The position numbers and the translations under genes were made by a program. The notes beneath the pieces are model-generated. The model searched no databases, was not told the DNA's origin, and was given only the letters and a program-made list of their open reading frames with translations. From assembly GCA_965602635.1 (NCBI GenBank), contig CBFCZU010000050.1:1-20232 (forward strand): 20,232 bases of DNA, given 5' to 3'. This document shows positions 1 through 8,260 of this stretch, in pieces. The number at the start of each line of letters is the position of its first letter. The stretch's first letter is position 1. The stretch comes from CBFCZU01 sp965602635 (GTDB taxonomy: Bacteria > Planctomycetota > Phycisphaerae > SM23-33).

Positions 1-90
1 TTCCGTTTGGTTCCGAAACTTTCCGAAACTTTCCGTTTCGTTCCGTTTCGTTCCGTTCTGTTCCGCCCGGTTCCGCTCCTGTCCGGTGCG
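1..90. repeat. Tandem array of TTCCG every 10 bp
   Basis: TTCCG occurs at 1, 11, 21, 31, 41, 51, 61 and 71, with a degenerate copy (GTCCG) at 81. The alternating pentamers are TTTGG, AAACT, AAACT, TTTCG, TTTCG, TTCTG, CCCGG and CTCCT. Two decamers are duplicated exactly (TTCCGAAACT and TTCCGTTTCG). Several of the alternating pentamers are one or two changes from TTCCG, so the array may derive from a 5-bp repeat in which every second unit has drifted. It begins at or before the window edge and stops just downstream of the lptG stop codon. All six frames are open through it, but this follows from its composition. Its function is unknown. Confidence 0.9.
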
Positions 91-91
91 G

Positions 92-1540
92 TCAGGTCTT
101 TACCGAATCGAGCATGACCACGGCCACCGGGCCGAAGATCAGCATCGGCAGCCAGGCCGCCACCACCGGCTGTAAGGCGATCCCCCGCGTCACGTGGATT
201 ATCACGAAGAAGGCGATCCCCATGCCGACGGCCCTCAGGGCGGAGGTCTTGATGTTCCGCTCCCGGGAGAGCACGAACGGCGCCACCAGCAGCAGCATGA
301 GGATGTTGTTGAAGAAGTCGGCGACGCGGCTCTGCCTCAGGAGCACCGCCCTTCGGCGATCGGGCACGCGCTCCAGGCGGAGCAGGCGGGTGATGTCGGC
401 GGTGGACATGTGCTGCAGCCAGTCGCCGGACTGCCTGAGGGTGAGGACGCTGGGGCTCAGGTCGCTGGAGTAGATCAGCCGCCCGTCGGTCAGCGCCCAG
501 CCGAAGTCTCTGGGATGGCGATAGGCCTCCTCGTAGGTGGCCTCGGGCGCGGTGATCTCGACCAGCGGCTTGCCCGGCTCGACGGCGTAGCTGAAGCGGA
601 CGTCGCGGAGCGCGGCGACGGTCGCCCCGGCGGGCCCCTGCACCAGTTGCGCCCACTTGGCGCGAATCGTCAGGTGAGCGTCCTCGTCGTGGATGACGAT
701 GCCGCCGATGCGCGGAACTTTCTTCCAGTTGACGTTCTTGTTCCTGGGGTTTGCCCGGGCCTTCTCGATGATCGTTTCCGGCTTGACGACCGAGGGCACG
801 AACTCGGTGGTGGCGGCTTGGCGGCAGCCCTTCATGTGCACCCAGGGATGGATGGTGGGCCCGCCCGATTCGAGCTTGCCGGGCTTGAAGATCCAGCTCT
901 TCGCTTGGGCATCGTAAAGGGCCCGGGGCGAGGTGATCCGCCCGACGTAGCGCCAGTTATCATATGCGCTGGCCCGCGGGCGGTACCTCAGGAGGATCAG
1001 CGGGTTGTACATCTCGCCGGTCTTGGGGTCGAGACGCTTGGAGTACAAGCAGCTGCCCTTCTGGTCGGCCACCAGGCGGACCTGGAACGGGCCCTTGCCC
1101 TCGGACTCGTCCCGATCGCGCATCAGTTGGTGCCGGAACCGGGGCACCAGAAGCTCCGTATCCAGGACTACGAGCAGGCCGAGGGCGCCAGCGCACATGA
1201 TAACTGGCGCCAGGACCCGGCGCAGGCTGACGCCGCTGGCGAGCATGGCCGTCAGCTCGTTTGTGTGGTTCATCCACGCCAGCGTGAAGGCGGCGGCCAG
1301 CGTGATGGCGACTCCGCCAAGCTGGCGGAAGTAGAGGATCGACTGGGCGGCGTAGTAGCTTGCGGCGTCCTTGGCGACGTCCCCGAGCGTCCGGTCCTGG
1401 TCGTCGGACCTCTTCTTGGTGAACTCGTCCATGTTGACGAACAGGTCGGCGACCACGCGGAGGCTCATCAGCGTCACGAAGCACAGCAGGGCGCTGATGA
1501 GGAAGCTCCTCAAGACGTACCTGTCGAGTGTCTTGATCAC
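92..1540 (-). CDS. lptG: LptF/LptG-family LPS export permease (second of pair)
   Basis: This is a 482-residue inner-membrane permease of the YjgP/YjgQ family. With LptB it forms the ABC transporter that extracts lipopolysaccharide and feeds the periplasmic Lpt bridge. The layout is typical: hydrophobic segments near residues 13-35, 76-90 and 108-127, a long soluble part (about 135-400) expected to be the periplasmic jellyroll, and three hydrophobic segments near 411-425, 437-452 and 460-475. The family hallmark NELTAMLASGVS is at 94-105. It starts with GTG at 1540, with a weak purine-rich site upstream, 3 bp after the lptF stop, so it is translated from the same transcript. It is longer than the roughly 360-residue Escherichia coli protein, mostly in the soluble part. 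The family is clear. Choosing LptG over LptF rests on gene order only. Confidence 0.85.
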   Translation of the reverse strand: MIKTLDRYVLRSFLISALLCFVTLMSLRVVADLFVNMDEFTKKRSDDQDRTLGDVAKDAASYYAAQSILYFRQLGGVAITLAAAFTLAWMNHTNELTAMLASGVSLRRVLAPVIMCAGALGLLVVLDTELLVPRFRHQLMRDRDESEGKGPFQVRLVADQKGSCLYSKRLDPKTGEMYNPLILLRYRPRASAYDNWRYVGRITSPRALYDAQAKSWIFKPGKLESGGPTIHPWVHMKGCRQAATTEFVPSVVKPETIIEKARANPRNKNVNWKKVPRIGGIVIHDEDAHLTIRAKWAQLVQGPAGATVAALRDVRFSYAVEPGKPLVEITAPEATYEEAYRHPRDFGWALTDGRLIYSSDLSPSVLTLRQSGDWLQHMSTADITRLLRLERVPDRRRAVLLRQSRVADFFNNILMLLLVAPFVLSRERNIKTSALRAVGMGIAFFVIIHVTRGIALQPVVAAWLPMLIFGPVAVVMLDSVKT

Positions 1541-1543
1541 GCC

Positions 1544-3226
1544 TTATCGCCTCATGGGGACGGCGTAGAGGTATCCGACGGCCGCTACCATCAGCGCCAC
1601 TCCGCCCCAGATGATAGCCGCTCCGAATGCGTATCCCCACATCACCTTGGGGTTATGGATCAGCTCCTTGCCCGCAAGCAGCAGCACGATCACCAGCGCT
1701 GCGGGCACGGCGGAGATGGCCATTGCCGCCAGGACCTGCCCGCCCCGGAGGATCAACCCCATTGCCGCCCCGATCAGGACCATCAGCAGGCAGCAGACGG
1801 CGTAGGCGATCCGCCAGTGCATCTCGGCGGCCACCTTGCCCAGCAGCTTCGGCAGGAGCTTGCCGTGGAGATCGTTGACCATGCCCGTCACCGGCGCGGA
1901 CAGCTCGTACTTCTCGGGCGAGTGGACCAGGTCGTCCAGGTTGACCTCGCGCGCGCCGGCGACGATGTCCTCGGGGACGGCGAAGGGGCCCAAGGGATAC
2001 TCGCTGTGGCCGGCGCTCTCGGGCGGCATGCCCGGGCCGCGGGCGCCTTCCATCAGCAGCGAGACCACCACCGCCTCCTCATATTCTTTCCACTCGGCCT
2101 TGAGCTTGACCCGGCGGGCGAGGAACTGCTTTCTCAGCTCGTCGCCCCGATACACTCGGACGATGACGGGGCTGGGCTCTGGCGCGGTGGCCGGCATGGT
2201 CGTCGCCGACCTCCGGGGCTCGGGCGTGGAGAGGATCAGATCGTTCTTTCGGCTCAGGCTCAAGCCGCCGGCGGCCGCCTCCAGTTCCACCCGCATCGGC
2301 TTCTCGCCTTCCTCCGGCGGGTCCAGCTCCACAAGGCGGCCGTAGGCCTTCCCGGCCTTGATCGTGCCACTCACGTCCCGGTAGAACCGCTGGATGCATA
2401 TCTGCCGCTGGATCTTTACAAGCTGCTCCCGGATTACGTCGCTTTCCATCGGCTTGGCGCGGACGCGGCAGAGCTTGGACCAGTCGTAGAACTTGGGCTT
2501 GTCCTTGAACGGGTTGGGGAGCTTCCCGTGGCGGAGGAACAGCCTCTTCCGCACGTCGACCTCGGTCAGCCCGCTCTGGCGCATGCTGTCGGGGTTGGTG
2601 CAGTGGAAGACGACGTGGGTCTCATCGCCGCGCTCGACGAAGTCCGGCTTGGCGCTGGCGGCGACGGCGACGTTGGCGTCCAGGTCGTTGGAGTGGTCCA
2701 CCACCACCACGCCCCCGAGCCAGCCGCTCTTGGGATCGACGCGGTCGGCGTGGATGATCAGGTCGTTGCCCTGAAGCTTGATGTAGCGCTGGGTCATGAG
2801 GCGGTGATACGCGGCGTGCTTGAGGTTTGCCCTGAAGCTCCGCTGAGATGCCCCGAGCAACTGCGGCGCGGCCCAGAGGCTCAGCGACAGCGTTATGAGG
2901 GAGACGATCGCCCCCAGCCAGACGGCCGGGCGAAGCAGCGAGAGGGTGCAGATCCCGCTGGCGCGGCTGGCCATCAGCTCGTTGTCCTGGCTGAAGCGCC
3001 CGTAAACGATGGTCGCGGCGAACAGGCCCGCCACCGGCAGCGTCAGCGAGAACATCACCGGCAGGACGTAAAAGAACAGCTTGAGCGCCTGACCGCCGCC
3101 CAGGCCGCGATCGCGCAGCGGCTCAATCACGGCGAGAACCGCCATGATCACCGTCACGACCACGGTGGTCATGACGGTTACTTTGGCGAGGTCCTTGGCC
3201 AGGTAGGTTTTGAGCGTGCCAATCAC
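1544..3226 (-). CDS. lptF: LptF/LptG-family LPS export permease (first of pair)
   Basis: This 560-residue permease is the likely partner of the next gene in the LptB2FG lipopolysaccharide exporter. Hydrophobic segments lie near residues 17-36, 50-72 and 101-120, and again near 473-493, 499-520 and 530-553. The cytoplasmic-loop hallmark DNELMASRASG is at 81-91. The soluble region between the two membrane halves is about 340 residues, much larger than in the roughly 366-residue E. coli LptF, so the periplasmic domain carries extra sequence. The start is GTG at 3226. It overlaps the TGA of the upstream aminotransferase as GTGA, which implies translational coupling, and GGAG lies 5 nt before it inside the aminotransferase gene. 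The stop is TAA at 1544-1546. The family call is firm. The F assignment is by position. Confidence 0.85.
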   Translation of the reverse strand: MIGTLKTYLAKDLAKVTVMTTVVVTVIMAVLAVIEPLRDRGLGGGQALKLFFYVLPVMFSLTLPVAGLFAATIVYGRFSQDNELMASRASGICTLSLLRPAVWLGAIVSLITLSLSLWAAPQLLGASQRSFRANLKHAAYHRLMTQRYIKLQGNDLIIHADRVDPKSGWLGGVVVVDHSNDLDANVAVAASAKPDFVERGDETHVVFHCTNPDSMRQSGLTEVDVRKRLFLRHGKLPNPFKDKPKFYDWSKLCRVRAKPMESDVIREQLVKIQRQICIQRFYRDVSGTIKAGKAYGRLVELDPPEEGEKPMRVELEAAAGGLSLSRKNDLILSTPEPRRSATTMPATAPEPSPVIVRVYRGDELRKQFLARRVKLKAEWKEYEEAVVVSLLMEGARGPGMPPESAGHSEYPLGPFAVPEDIVAGAREVNLDDLVHSPEKYELSAPVTGMVNDLHGKLLPKLLGKVAAEMHWRIAYAVCCLLMVLIGAAMGLILRGGQVLAAMAISAVPAALVIVLLLAGKELIHNPKVMWGYAFGAAIIWGGVALMVAAVGYLYAVPMRR

Positions 3227-4560
3227 GGCGTCTCCGACACCGTCCGGTGCCCGGGCCCGGGCGCCCGCTTTCCGGCCACCTTCTTGATCGCCCGCGCCAG
3301 CCGGGCCACCCCCTCGGCGATGCTCGGCTCATCCACCGAGCCGAACGTCAGGCGGATCCGGTTACGCGGGACCTCCCGCCGGGGGTCGGGTCCGTAGCAA
3401 TGCTCGCCCGGCACGTACAGCACGCCCTCGTCCAGGGCGGCGGCGAACAGGTCGGCGTCGCGGCCAGTGTCCATGCCCTCGGGCAGGGTGAGGAAGACGT
3501 ACAGCCCGCCGCCGGGGCGCGTCCACGAGACGCCCTCCGGCTCGGCGCCCAGGTGCGTCTCCAGGGCGCTGAGCATTGCGTCGCGCTTGACCGCATACTG
3601 CCGCCGCAGCATGGGAACATGCTCGGCGTATAGCCCGCTGCGCAGCGCCCGAAGCAGCAGGTGTTGCAGGAAGTTCGACGAGCCGAAATCGTGGTTGCCC
3701 TTCTGATTCAGCACCGGCTCGACCAGCTCGTCCGGCAGCACGGCATAGCCCAACCGCAGCCCCGGCGAGAACGGCTTGCTGAAGGTCTTGGCCAGCACCA
3801 CCTGGGCGTTGTCGCGCTCGTAGCTCTTGATCGTGGGCGGGACCGCCGGCCCGTCCACGCTGAGCTCCTGGTAGGCGGCGTCCTCAAGCAGGCAGATCCG
3901 GTCGGCCGTCGAGTAAGAGCGCACGATCTCCAGGATCCGCTGGCGCCGCTCGGGCGACAGGGTGATGCCGGTGGGGTTCTGAAAGTAGTCGCACAGGTAA
4001 ACGATCTTCACGCGCCCCAGCTCGCCGCCGCGCTTGAGCTGCTCGAGCAGCTCGGCCAGGGCCTCGGGGATCATCCCCCCATCGTCGATATCCACGGCCC
4101 GGACCGACGCGCCCAGGCTGACGATGGTGGCGGTATAGACGAAGTAGCTCGGCCAGGCGGTGATGACGATATCGCCGGGATCGACCAGCACGTCGGTGAC
4201 GATGTAGAGCAGTTGCTGGGAGCCGGAGCCGACCACCAGGTTGTCCGCCGTCAGGGAGAGCTGCTCGGGCGTGAGTCCGTCGAGCCGGCAGAGGTAGTCC
4301 AGGAGTTCCTGGCGGAGCTGGGGCAGGCCGGCCGTCGAGCCGTACTGAAGCGACTGCCGCCCGGTCGGCTCGTCGGCGAGCATCTCGCCGCTCAGCCGGG
4401 CCACGCCCGAGGCAGGCAGGGTCTGCTGATCGACCAGCCCCGCGGCCAGGGAGATCATGCCCTCCCGCTGCAAGATCGGCCCGAGCATGTAGTTGATCGG
4501 CTGCGGCACGGTGCGTCCGGCCTTGGCGGAGAATCGAAATTGGGGATTAGCGCCTGCCAT
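3223..4560 (-). CDS. PLP-dependent class I/II aminotransferase
   Basis: This 445-residue enzyme is a fold-type I aminotransferase, closest in style to the 2-aminoadipate transaminase/MocR-domain group (LysN-like). Visible motifs are YGSTAGLPQLR (73-83), the NPTG motif at 195-198 (cofactor-facing Asn195), LLEDAAY (224-230) with Asp227 for the pyridine nitrogen and Tyr230, the Schiff-base lysine Lys262 in TFSKPFSPGLRLGY, and Arg403 in RIRLTFG for the substrate carboxylate. It has no N-terminal DNA-binding domain, so it is an enzyme rather than a MocR regulator. The substrate cannot be read from sequence. The start is ATG at 4560, with GCGGGAAAA as a weak ribosome site. It is the first gene of the minus-strand operon and overlaps lptF by 4 nt. 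The pairing with LPS export genes is probably a shared transcript rather than a shared pathway. Confidence 0.9.
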   Translation of the reverse strand: MAGANPQFRFSAKAGRTVPQPINYMLGPILQREGMISLAAGLVDQQTLPASGVARLSGEMLADEPTGRQSLQYGSTAGLPQLRQELLDYLCRLDGLTPEQLSLTADNLVVGSGSQQLLYIVTDVLVDPGDIVITAWPSYFVYTATIVSLGASVRAVDIDDGGMIPEALAELLEQLKRGGELGRVKIVYLCDYFQNPTGITLSPERRQRILEIVRSYSTADRICLLEDAAYQELSVDGPAVPPTIKSYERDNAQVVLAKTFSKPFSPGLRLGYAVLPDELVEPVLNQKGNHDFGSSNFLQHLLLRALRSGLYAEHVPMLRRQYAVKRDAMLSALETHLGAEPEGVSWTRPGGGLYVFLTLPEGMDTGRDADLFAAALDEGVLYVPGEHCYGPDPRREVPRNRIRLTFGSVDEPSIAEGVARLARAIKKVAGKRAPGPGHRTVSETP

Positions 4561-4582
4561 TTTTCCCGCTCATTGACTCATC

Positions 4583-4612
4583 ATTGTCCAACCGCACGTG
4601 AGGGCATGTCAA
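4583..4612 (-). promoter_or_regulatory. Candidate promoter of the aminotransferase-lptFG operon
   Basis: On the minus strand a perfect -35 TTGACA (4612-4607) is followed after 18 bp by GACAAT (4588-4583), a 4/6 match to TATAAT. Transcription would begin near 4576, close to the ATG at 4560, giving a very short leader. The same -10 hexamer GACAAT appears in the opposing comF promoter. Confidence 0.5.
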
Positions 4613-4627
4613 GGCTTTCCCTTGACA
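4607..4627. promoter_or_regulatory. Perfect dyad between two divergent promoters
   Basis: TGTCAAGG (4607-4614) and CCTTGACA (4620-4627) are exact inverted repeats separated by 5 bp. Each arm contains the -35 hexamer of one divergent promoter plus two flanking bases. The dyad could be an operator for a dimeric regulator controlling both directions. It could also be partly a by-product of two TTGACA boxes facing away from each other, but the two extra matching pairs (GG/CC) go beyond that. Confidence 0.55.
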
Positions 4628-4649
4628 GCCCGCCCCCCGGCCCGACAAT
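4622..4649 (+). promoter_or_regulatory. Candidate comF promoter
   Basis: A perfect -35 TTGACA (4622-4627) is followed after 16 bp by GACAAT (4644-4649). Transcription would start near 4656. That leaves room for the GGGAG ribosome site at 4661-4665 before the ATG at 4672. It also places the in-frame ATG at 4648 inside the -10 region, which argues against that codon as the start. Confidence 0.5.
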
Positions 4650-4671
4650 GCCCATTCCGAGGGAGCGGGGC

Positions 4672-5436
4672 ATGCTTGCGACACTGGGCTACATCGCGCG
4701 GTCGGCTGTAAACCTCATTTGGCCGGAGACTTGTACCGGCTGTAACACGAACGGCGCCACGGCGGCGGGCTTCTGCCAGGACTGCGGGCGAAGGCTGCTG
4801 GCACTGACGGTGCTGGAGCACTGCCCCCGCTGCGGCGGCACACTCGGGCCGGGGCTGACCGTCAGCGACGACGGCTGCTACGGGTGCCCGGACGTGATGC
4901 CCCGCTTCCGCCAGGTTGTCCGCCTGGGGCCATACGCCGATCCCCTCAGCAACGCCATCCGCCAGATGAAGTACCACCGCGGCGGTCAGGCCCCGCGGCA
5001 CCTCTGCCGGATGCTGGCGCGGGCGGTCGCCAGCCGGCGCCCCGAGGCCGACTTCGACCTAGTCATGCCCGTGCCGATGCACTGGCTCCGCCGGCTGGCG
5101 CGGGGATGCAACCACTCGGGCGGCATCGCCTCGGCCATGGCTTCGGAGCTGGACCTGCCTTTGGGGCAGGAGCTGATCCGCGTCCGCAACACGCCGCCGC
5201 AGGTGCATCTGTCGGCCTCGCGGCGGGCGGCGAACGTCAGAGGCGCCTTTGGCGTGTCCCGTCGGCGGGGCCTGGCCGGGGCGCACGTGCTGCTGGTGGA
5301 CGACGTGGTCACCACGGGCGCCACGGCCAACGAGGCCACCCGGACGCTACTGGCGGCCGGGGCCAGGCGAGTCACAGTCGCCGTCCTCGCCAAGTCCGAG
5401 CCGCCCACGGCCTACTCCCACCGCCTCCAGGCCTGA
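4672..5436 (+). CDS. comF: ComF-family phosphoribosyltransferase-like protein
   Basis: This 254-residue protein is of the ComFC/GntX type. In competent bacteria ComFC is needed for DNA uptake, although the family is widespread in bacteria not known to be competent. The N-terminus carries cysteine pairs consistent with zinc ribbons: C21/C24, C35/C38, C51/C54 and C69/C72. The C-terminal half is a type I phosphoribosyltransferase domain with the PRPP motif VLLVDDVVTTGAT at 207-219, preceded by MPVPMHWLRRLARG near 132-145, which is the usual family block. I chose ATG 4672 over the in-frame ATG 4648 because GGGAG lies 6 nt upstream of it and because 4648 falls in the proposed -10 box. The reading frame stays open far upstream, antisense to the aminotransferase, but that stretch is not coding. 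Family certain, role in this organism unknown. Confidence 0.9.
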   Translation: MLATLGYIARSAVNLIWPETCTGCNTNGATAAGFCQDCGRRLLALTVLEHCPRCGGTLGPGLTVSDDGCYGCPDVMPRFRQVVRLGPYADPLSNAIRQMKYHRGGQAPRHLCRMLARAVASRRPEADFDLVMPVPMHWLRRLARGCNHSGGIASAMASELDLPLGQELIRVRNTPPQVHLSASRRAANVRGAFGVSRRRGLAGAHVLLVDDVVTTGATANEATRTLLAAGARRVTVAVLAKSEPPTAYSHRLQA

Positions 5437-5500
5437 CCGACGCCGGTTGACAGGCGACTGGCGGGCCGGCGGGAAATAGCATACATTTGCACCGGCTCTC

Positions 5501-8221
5501 ATGGCTGCGATGAATCCGGAACACACAGAAGGAAAGCTGCTCGACCTGCCCCGCCGCCCGCGGTGGTCAGCCATCGCTGTCGCCGCGCTGATCGCCCTAT
5601 CGGCCGTCGTCGCCTGCAACAAGGTGTGGACGTACGATGTCTTCTGGCACCTCAAGAGCGGGCAGTGGATGCTCGAGAATCGCCAGGTGCTGGACCACGA
5701 CCCCTTCAGCGTCCCGGACGAAGGCGCCGGCCCGCGGGAGTGGGTGAACGTCCACTGGCTCTTCCAGGTGATCGTGGCGGCCGCTTACGGCGCGGGCGGG
5801 TTCGCCGCGCTGGTGGTTCTGAAGATGGGCGTCTTCGCCGCGACGGTGGCGGCGCTGGCACTGTGGCTGAGGCGGCGCGCCGGGCCGGCGCTGCTCATGC
5901 TCGCCGGGGCGGCGATCATACTGGGCGTCGAGACGCGCGTCCGCGTCCGCCCGGAGATCTTCACCTTCCTGTTCCTGAGCGTCACGCTTGTGGTGGTCGA
6001 GTCGGTCCGCCGGGGCGGCTCGCCCAGCCGCCTGTGGTGGCTGCTGCCGCTCAACGTCGTCTGGGTCAACATGCACGGGGTCTATCTGGTCGGGCTTGCG
6101 GCGGCATGGGGGGCCGTCGGCGGAGCGTGGCTGGACCGCCTGATGAAGCGCGACACCGCCGGCCGCCTGGCCGGGGGCAAGGCCCTTGCGCCGATGGCCG
6201 CAGCCACGGTCGCGCCGCTCGTGGCGAGCCCCTGGCCCGTGGCCGCCGCCCTGCACCCGCTGCTGCTGAGGACACGCGTCAGCGGAGAGGACCGCTACTA
6301 CAGCTTCGGGGTCGAGGAGTTCCGCCCGACCTATGAGCTGAACCCATTCAAGGCGGCGCCGGTGGCGGTCGCCCTTCTGCTGCTGCTTGCGGTCGCCGCC
6401 GTCGTCGTGGCGGTGTGCGTGGCCGAGACCACGCGCCGTCGCAGGCGCTCGGTCCCGGCCGGTCACGTGATCTGGCTGGCGACGTTCCTGGTCCCGGCCA
6501 TGATGGCCGTGCGGAACGTGACGCTCCTGGTCATCCCAGCCGCGTTCGTCCTGGCCATCCACGGCGGGCAGTTGTGCCGTCTGCTGCCCCGGCCGGGCAG
6601 GCCTAGGCGCTGGCTGGGCGCCGCGGCCAGGGTCGCCATGCTGCTGGCCCTGCTGGGCGCCGCCCTGGGCTACGCAACCGAGGCCGTCTATCGATGGCAG
6701 GGGCGCAGCGCCAGCCGCTTCGGCCTGGGCCTGGTGAACGACGTGCACCCCGTCGAGATGGCCAAGTGGCTGGGGCAGTCCCAGCTCAGCGGCGACATCC
6801 TCCCGCTAAACTTCGGCAACGGCGGCACGTTCATCTACTACAGCCACCCGCGGCGGAAGGTGTGGATGGACGGGCGGCTGGAGCTGCACTCCCTGGAGCG
6901 GTTCCGCGGGCTGCACGAAATCGGGCGGAACCTGCTGTCGTCCATCTGGGCCAGCGACGACGAGGCCCCTTATGGCACGCCGCTGCCGCCGACCGTCCGC
7001 TTCATCGTGGTGCCCTGCGACAGCGTGCGGCACATCAGGGCCATGAACAACTGCGAGCGGTTCAGGCTGGTCTACATCGACAGGGCGGCGGTGTGCTTCG
7101 CCCGGATTCCGCTGCCCGGCGAGGCGAACGCCGGGAAGCTGCGGCAATGGCACAGGGCGGAGAGGCTTCCCTGGGCCAACCTGAATGAATTCGACCGCCC
7201 CCTCGACCCCGCCCGCGGGGCCCTGCTGGATGCGGAGACCTCCCGCCCGTGGTACCGCCAGAACGTCCAGCCCACCCACTGGCGAATCGGGGCCGTGTTC
7301 TTCAGCCTCGGCCTGGACGACCTGGCCATCCGCTACCTGAACGCGGCCGAGAGGCTGGGACTCCAGGAGCCGCTTTCGCGCATGGGCCTGCTGGCTGAGG
7401 CGCACCGGCGGGCGAGCCTCTTCCGCCCAATCGAGCCCGAACAGGACCTGCCGGTTGACCCGAACCTCTGCCGCGCCCTGGCGCTGCTGCGGAAGGTGGA
7501 CCTGCGCGACCTGAGGGACCGACGGGCGCGGAAGTACGCCCTGGTGCGGGTGAGCGTGCTGAAAGACGCGCGGCAGATCGACGCCGCCGCCGAGGCGATG
7601 GGGCAATACCTGGACGACCTGCCCATTCCCGACCGCTGGCGGCCCGGCACGGACGACCTGGCCGTCCGCGACTCGATCCAGATGGCCTACCTTCTCGCGA
7701 CGACCACGGCCGCGCAGTTCGACCTGGCCGGCATGACGCCGGCGATGAGGGCGAAGCTGCTGCTCCGCGAGGACGTGGGGCTGATCGACCGCGCCATCGC
7801 CGAGCTGGAGTCTGCCGGCGAGCTGCCGCCGCGCGGGCGGCTCGGCCTGGGCGACCTGTATCTGCGCAAAGGGCAGACCGCAAAGGCGCGCCGCTCCTAC
7901 GCCTCGGTCGGCGGCAAGGACCAGTGGGCGGTGCGGATGCGGCTGGGCCTGTGCGACTGGGCCGACGGCGACTTCCCCGCCGCCACCGAGCGCCTGCGGG
8001 AGGCGACGCGGCTTGGGCCCGCCGCCCCCGAGCCCCTGCTGTACCTGGCCCTGCTGGGCGAGCAGTTGGGCGACGTTTCCTCGGCCGCCGAAGCCCTGGC
8101 CGGGTACCGCCCCCCCGCCGACCAGGCCCAGCGCACCCAGGCCGACCGGCTGGTGGCACAGGTCATCGCCCGGTTCAAGCTGCGCGGCATAGCCATCCCG
8201 CCGGCGGGCGGGGGCGAGTGA
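5501..8221 (+). CDS. Multipass membrane protein with C-terminal TPR-like region
   Basis: This 906-residue protein has an N-terminal membrane half (residues 23 to about 400, roughly ten hydrophobic segments) and a soluble C-terminal half. The first extracytoplasmic loop holds DVFWHLKSGQWM (46-57) and DHDPFSVP (65-72), then WVNVHW (81-86). Further on come RVRPE (148-152) and WVNMHG (188-193). Around residue 450, after a GN-GG-F pattern, comes KVWMDGRLE. This set recurs in uncharacterised integral-membrane proteins that resemble GT-C glycosyltransferases, with an acidic first loop, but no catalytic site is proven here. Residues from about 590 to 890 contain helical repeats such as GRLGLGDLYLRKGQTAKARRSY, in TPR style. 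It lies 64 bp after comF on the same strand. No good ribosome site precedes ATG 5501 or the alternative ATG 5510. Function unknown. Confidence 0.85.
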   Translation: MAAMNPEHTEGKLLDLPRRPRWSAIAVAALIALSAVVACNKVWTYDVFWHLKSGQWMLENRQVLDHDPFSVPDEGAGPREWVNVHWLFQVIVAAAYGAGGFAALVVLKMGVFAATVAALALWLRRRAGPALLMLAGAAIILGVETRVRVRPEIFTFLFLSVTLVVVESVRRGGSPSRLWWLLPLNVVWVNMHGVYLVGLAAAWGAVGGAWLDRLMKRDTAGRLAGGKALAPMAAATVAPLVASPWPVAAALHPLLLRTRVSGEDRYYSFGVEEFRPTYELNPFKAAPVAVALLLLLAVAAVVVAVCVAETTRRRRRSVPAGHVIWLATFLVPAMMAVRNVTLLVIPAAFVLAIHGGQLCRLLPRPGRPRRWLGAAARVAMLLALLGAALGYATEAVYRWQGRSASRFGLGLVNDVHPVEMAKWLGQSQLSGDILPLNFGNGGTFIYYSHPRRKVWMDGRLELHSLERFRGLHEIGRNLLSSIWASDDEAPYGTPLPPTVRFIVVPCDSVRHIRAMNNCERFRLVYIDRAAVCFARIPLPGEANAGKLRQWHRAERLPWANLNEFDRPLDPARGALLDAETSRPWYRQNVQPTHWRIGAVFFSLGLDDLAIRYLNAAERLGLQEPLSRMGLLAEAHRRASLFRPIEPEQDLPVDPNLCRALALLRKVDLRDLRDRRARKYALVRVSVLKDARQIDAAAEAMGQYLDDLPIPDRWRPGTDDLAVRDSIQMAYLLATTTAAQFDLAGMTPAMRAKLLLREDVGLIDRAIAELESAGELPPRGRLGLGDLYLRKGQTAKARRSYASVGGKDQWAVRMRLGLCDWADGDFPAATERLREATRLGPAAPEPLLYLALLGEQLGDVSSAAEALAGYRPPADQAQRTQADRLVAQVIARFKLRGIAIPPAGGGE

Positions 8222-8260
8222 CACGACGGCCCGCCGACGCGAAGTTTCGCCGCGGAGGCC

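Noticed and set aside
194..3397. Very long plus-strand open frame (over 1000 codons) opposite lptF and lptG
   Set aside because: It is antisense to two firm membrane-protein genes, has no ribosome site and reads as low-complexity His/Asp/Gly/Arg-rich protein. This is the usual effect of high GC at third positions.
3661..4671. Upstream extension of the comF reading frame
   Set aside because: The extension is antisense to the aminotransferase, no ComF protein has such a domain, and the proposed promoter and ribosome site place the start at 4672.
5447..5482. Perfect TTGACA upstream of the membrane/TPR gene
   Set aside because: No acceptable -10 lies 15-19 bp downstream. The nearest A/T-rich hexamers are 21-24 bp away, so I do not call a promoter. 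The gene may be cotranscribed with comF.
6806..8224. Minus-strand open frame of about 470 codons opposite the membrane/TPR gene
   Set aside because: It is a shadow of the plus-strand gene, rich in Gly/Gln/Arg/His with no motif and no ribosome site.
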